A stretch of DNA of 64,000 nt from contig CAJXVM010000008.1 in the NCBI GenBank assembly GCA_913061095.1, positions 1 to 64,000 on the forward strand, in the 5' to 3' direction. The stretch is from an uncultured Ignavibacteria bacterium. GTDB taxonomy: Bacteria > Bacteroidota > Ignavibacteria > SZUA-365. A model generated the notes under the pieces. The model did no database searches. It was not told the origin of the DNA and was given only the letters and a program-made list of their open reading frames with translations. This document shows, piece after piece, positions 61,690-64,000 of the stretch; position 1 is the first letter of the stretch, and each line of letters starts with the position of its first letter. The translations under genes and the position numbers were made by a program.

Positions 61690-62628
61690 TCAAGAGTTTA
61701 GTTTTTCTCGGAAGTAGGCAGCGGTGCGGCGGAGTCCCTCACTGCGTGACACCTGCGGCTCCCAGCCAAGCAGCTCGCGTGCACGACTGATATCGGGCTG
61801 GCGCACTTTGGGATCGTCCTCGGGCAGCTCTTTGTGCACGATGCGGCTCTCACTGCCGAGAATCCCGATGATCTCTTCGGCAAGCTCCTGCATCGTGATC
61901 TCATCGGGATTGCCGATGTTGACGGGGTCACTGTAATCAGACATGAGCAGACGGTAGATGCCATCCACCAGATCCGACACGTAGCACACGCTCCGCGTCT
62001 GCATGCCGTCGCCGAACACGGTGACATCCTCCCCGCGGATCCCCTGCGACATGAAGGCCGGAATGGCTCGTCCGTCATTGACACGCATGCGTTCACCGTA
62101 GGTATTGAAAATACGCACGATGCGCGTCTCCACCCCGTGATACCGGTGATAGGCCATTGTCATCGCTTCTGCGAAACGTTTTGCCTCGTCATACACGCCG
62201 CGTGGTCCGACCGGATTCACATTCCCCCAGTACGACTCCACCTGCGGATGTATCTCGGGATCGCCGTACACTTCGGAGGTGGACGCGAGAAGGAATCGCG
62301 CCTGTTTGGCCTTGGCCAGTCCGAGCGACTTGTGCGTGCCGAGCGACCCCACTTTCAATGTCTGAATCGGCAGCTTGAGGTAGTCGATCGGACTCGCCGG
62401 TGAAGCGAAATGCAGAATGTAATCGAGCCCGCCTTCGACATGCACGAACTCCGTGACGTCATACTTGATGAAACGGAATCCCGGATGACCGAACAGGTGA
62501 TCGACGTTGGCGAGATCGCCGGTGATGAGATTGTCCATGCAGAGAACCTCATGGCCCTCCTTGAGGAGCCGGTCGCAGAGATGGCTCCCGAGAAATCCGG
62601 CTCCGCCGGTAATCAGTGTGCGCGGCAT
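61690..62628 (-). CDS. UDP-glucuronate decarboxylase-like NAD-dependent SDR
   Basis: A 312-aa extended SDR. Rossmann [16 protein letters not shown] (7-22), the UXS-type stretch [34 protein letters not shown], catalytic Y146-x3-K150 (YDEAKR) with Ser/Thr from ASTSEVYG, and [10 protein letters not shown]. It converts UDP-glucuronate to UDP-xylose in the closest known family; related epimerases act on other UDP-sugars. It would supply a nucleotide sugar to the surface-glycan genes here. Confidence 0.8.
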   Translation of the reverse strand: MPRTLITGGAGFLGSHLCDRLLKEGHEVLCMDNLITGDLANVDHLFGHPGFRFIKYDVTEFVHVEGGLDYILHFASPASPIDYLKLPIQTLKVGSLGTHKSLGLAKAKQARFLLASTSEVYGDPEIHPQVESYWGNVNPVGPRGVYDEAKRFAEAMTMAYHRYHGVETRIVRIFNTYGERMRVNDGRAIPAFMSQGIRGEDVTVFGDGMQTRSVCYVSDLVDGIYRLLMSDYSDPVNIGNPDEITMQELAEEIIGILGSESRIVHKELPEDDPKVRQPDISRARELLGWEPQVSRSEGLRRTAAYFREKLNS

Positions 62629-62661
62629 GGATCCTGCAAAAATTGTGTGTGTAAAATGAGA

Positions 62662-62689
62662 CCGGGACGGAGCACATGCTCCGTCCCGG
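62662..62689 (-). terminator. Strong hairpin downstream of the DUF2723 gene
   Basis: CCGGGACGGAGCA and TGCTCCGTCCCGG pair perfectly over 13 bases around a 2-base loop. On the - strand it lies 35 bases after the stop at 62724 and is followed by TCTCATTTTAC, a weak T tract. Confidence 0.7.
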
Positions 62690-62723
62690 CTGTATGTGCT
62701 GTTGAATAATCGGCCGGCGGCGC

Positions 62724-64000
62724 TTACTCGATGATCACCGAATCGACCATTGGTTCGTCGAGCGCCTCCGGACCTCGCTGTTGAAGCTGCTGATAATAGC
62801 GGATCTGCTGCTGTACGCCAGGGTCATCGGGATACGACTCTCGCAGGCGCTCGAGCAGGTTGATCGCCTTTTCGTACTGCTGTGAGGTTTCATAATACTG
62901 CAGCAGGAAGACATACGCCGAGCGCACATTCGGATCGCTTGCGGGATCCGCCGTGCCGAGCGTTGGCAGCAGCCAGGTTTCGAGGTCCTCGGCCATCTCG
63001 ATGTACCTGGCCGTGTCACCGATCATGATGTAGAAATTGGCGAGATCGGTGCGCAGCGAATTGTCGAAGCGGTGATACTCCGACGGCATGACCTCTTCCA
63101 TCTTGTCGAGGACGGCCTTTGCCTTCTCGGGATCGCCTTCCTCCTGCACGATGATCTGCGCGAGCCCCATGTACAGAGCCCGGAAACTGAAGATCATCTT
63201 CGTGCTCGCCTCGTCGAGATTGATCTCGGGATTGTCGAGCTCGCGGAACATGAATCCGAACGCGCGGTTGGAATCGGGTTCCTGGCGGAGATTCATCAGG
63301 TGATCATGCGTCGACGAAATGTTCATCGCACCGTAATACCGGCCGCCACGCTGCGGAAACTCGACCGGGGCGACACGGTACGCGAGTCCTTCGACAATCA
63401 TGTGATTGGTGAGGCCCGCGCGGTCCTGCGTTGCAGTGCTCAGCGCGAAGTAGATCGGCCGCGTGTTGAAATTGTTGTTAAGGATATCAAGAATGAGGAT
63501 ATCCTGGATGCGAATACCCTTGTTGCCCGCGGGATCTTCGTAGGATGCCGGCACGGAGAATTCAAGTGCGGTCGGAAGTGAAACCCGGTCGCGGATCTCG
63601 GGAACGTCCTTCAGCCTGCCGAAGTTGAACTGCGCCGTATCGATCGGGACGCTGATCTTCCGCGTGTCCCAGAGAATGGGCTGCAGCGATTCGAGCTCCG
63701 TGTCGGAGTACGATATCCCCACCTTTTTCGCGCCGTACGGCATCTCGTTTTTGAGCTGTTTGCTGTACCACGGCGTGTTGAGCAGACTGAGGTTCACCAC
63801 GCGCACGTCGCGGCGGATACCCGCAGCATACTGCAGATACCAGACGGGGAAGGTGTCATTGTCGCCGCCCGTGAAGAGGATGGCATCCTGGTCGCAGCTC
63901 TGCAGCAGATTGTAGGCATAGTCGAACGCGACGTAATTGTAGTGACGGTCATGCGTCTGATAATTCTGTGCGAGCATGTTCATCGGACCGATGACAAACA
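62724..64000 (-). CDS. DUF2723-type glycosyltransferase, C-terminal part (cut by window edge)
   Basis: At least 425 codons of a gene that continues past the right edge. [34 protein letters not shown] and [43 protein letters not shown] match the soluble C-terminal part of DUF2723/GT117-like proteins, whose N-terminal half is a membrane GT-C enzyme. The end carries TPR-like helices ([35 protein letters not shown]). Family members are linked to protein O-glycosylation in Bacteroidota. Only the C-terminal part can be seen. Confidence 0.7.
   Translation of the reverse strand, partial: FVIGPMNMLAQNYQTHDRHYNYVAFDYAYNLLQSCDQDAILFTGGDNDTFPVWYLQYAAGIRRDVRVVNLSLLNTPWYSKQLKNEMPYGAKKVGISYSDTELESLQPILWDTRKISVPIDTAQFNFGRLKDVPEIRDRVSLPTALEFSVPASYEDPAGNKGIRIQDILILDILNNNFNTRPIYFALSTATQDRAGLTNHMIVEGLAYRVAPVEFPQRGGRYYGAMNISSTHDHLMNLRQEPDSNRAFGFMFRELDNPEINLDEASTKMIFSFRALYMGLAQIIVQEEGDPEKAKAVLDKMEEVMPSEYHRFDNSLRTDLANFYIMIGDTARYIEMAEDLETWLLPTLGTADPASDPNVRSAYVFLLQYYETSQQYEKAINLLERLRESYPDDPGVQQQIRYYQQLQQRGPEALDEPMVDSVIIE

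Overview
This window looks like chromosomal DNA from a free-living, didermic bacterium of the Bacteroidota/Chlorobiota/Ignavibacteriota-like (FCB) group. The reasons are several secreted proteins ending in type IX secretion (T9SS) type A sorting domains with the Y-P-N-P-F-N-P start and K-R-M-x-x-x-K/R end, many signal-peptidase-II lipoproteins, beta-barrel proteins ending in Phe, and generally high GC. The assignment is inferred from protein families; no rRNA gene is present.

Layout. (1) 1-13.4 kb, + strand: secreted proteins. Three have PKD, beta-helix or Asp-box (BNR-like) domains with a T9SS tail, one is an Asp-box T9SS protein of 685 aa, one is an Asp-box lipoprotein, and two have thioredoxin-like domains. 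A decayed gene and a small membrane protein lie at 5.3-5.9 kb. (2) 13.4-18.7 kb, - strand: envelope genes (a beta-barrel protein, an alpha/beta-hydrolase lipoprotein, an outer-membrane lipoprotein and two more lipoproteins). (3) 19.3-28.2 kb, - strand: seven tightly overlapping genes encoding an acyl-reductase-like SDR, a diacylglycerol-kinase-family enzyme, a UbiA-family membrane transferase, a rifampin-phosphotransferase-like PEP/ATP enzyme, a GNAT-like acyltransferase, a phosphatidylserine-decarboxylase-like protein and a BtaA/DUF3419 aminocarboxypropyl transferase. I read this as a lipid-biosynthesis operon of unknown product and as the best candidate for an undescribed system here. (4) 28.4-33.2 kb: a lipoprotein beta-carbonic anhydrase, paired DtxR-like palindromes, a small lipoprotein, a T9SS trypsin-like protease and a second secreted protein. 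(5) 33.7-36.3 kb, + strand: an archaeal-type HMG-CoA synthase / thiolase / DUF35 operon behind a near-consensus promoter. (6) 36.3-51.3 kb, - strand: an 11-gene exopolysaccharide locus (export porin, chain-length protein, polymerase/ligase, flippase, three glycosyltransferases, asparagine-synthase-like amidotransferase, membrane protein, heparinase II/III-like protein, cupin), whose first gene starts two bases after a tRNA-Leu. (7) 51.5-56.0 kb, - strand: arginine genes argB-argD-argC-argJ. (8) 56.1-64 kb: a spermidine-synthase-like membrane protein, a signal-peptide-bearing protein-isoaspartate methyltransferase, tRNA-Cys, a polyprenyl-phosphate glycosyltransferase pair, a UDP-glucuronate-decarboxylase-like SDR and the 3' part of a DUF2723 protein cut by the window edge.

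How they fit together: arginine and mevalonate genes feed core metabolism. The polysaccharide locus, the nucleotide-sugar SDR and the glycosyltransferases build surface glycans. The T9SS-exported proteins are the secreted surface. The region 3 operon probably alters the membrane lipids. Several short tandem repeats sit between genes, and one family has expanded inside the 3' end of the decarboxylase gene.
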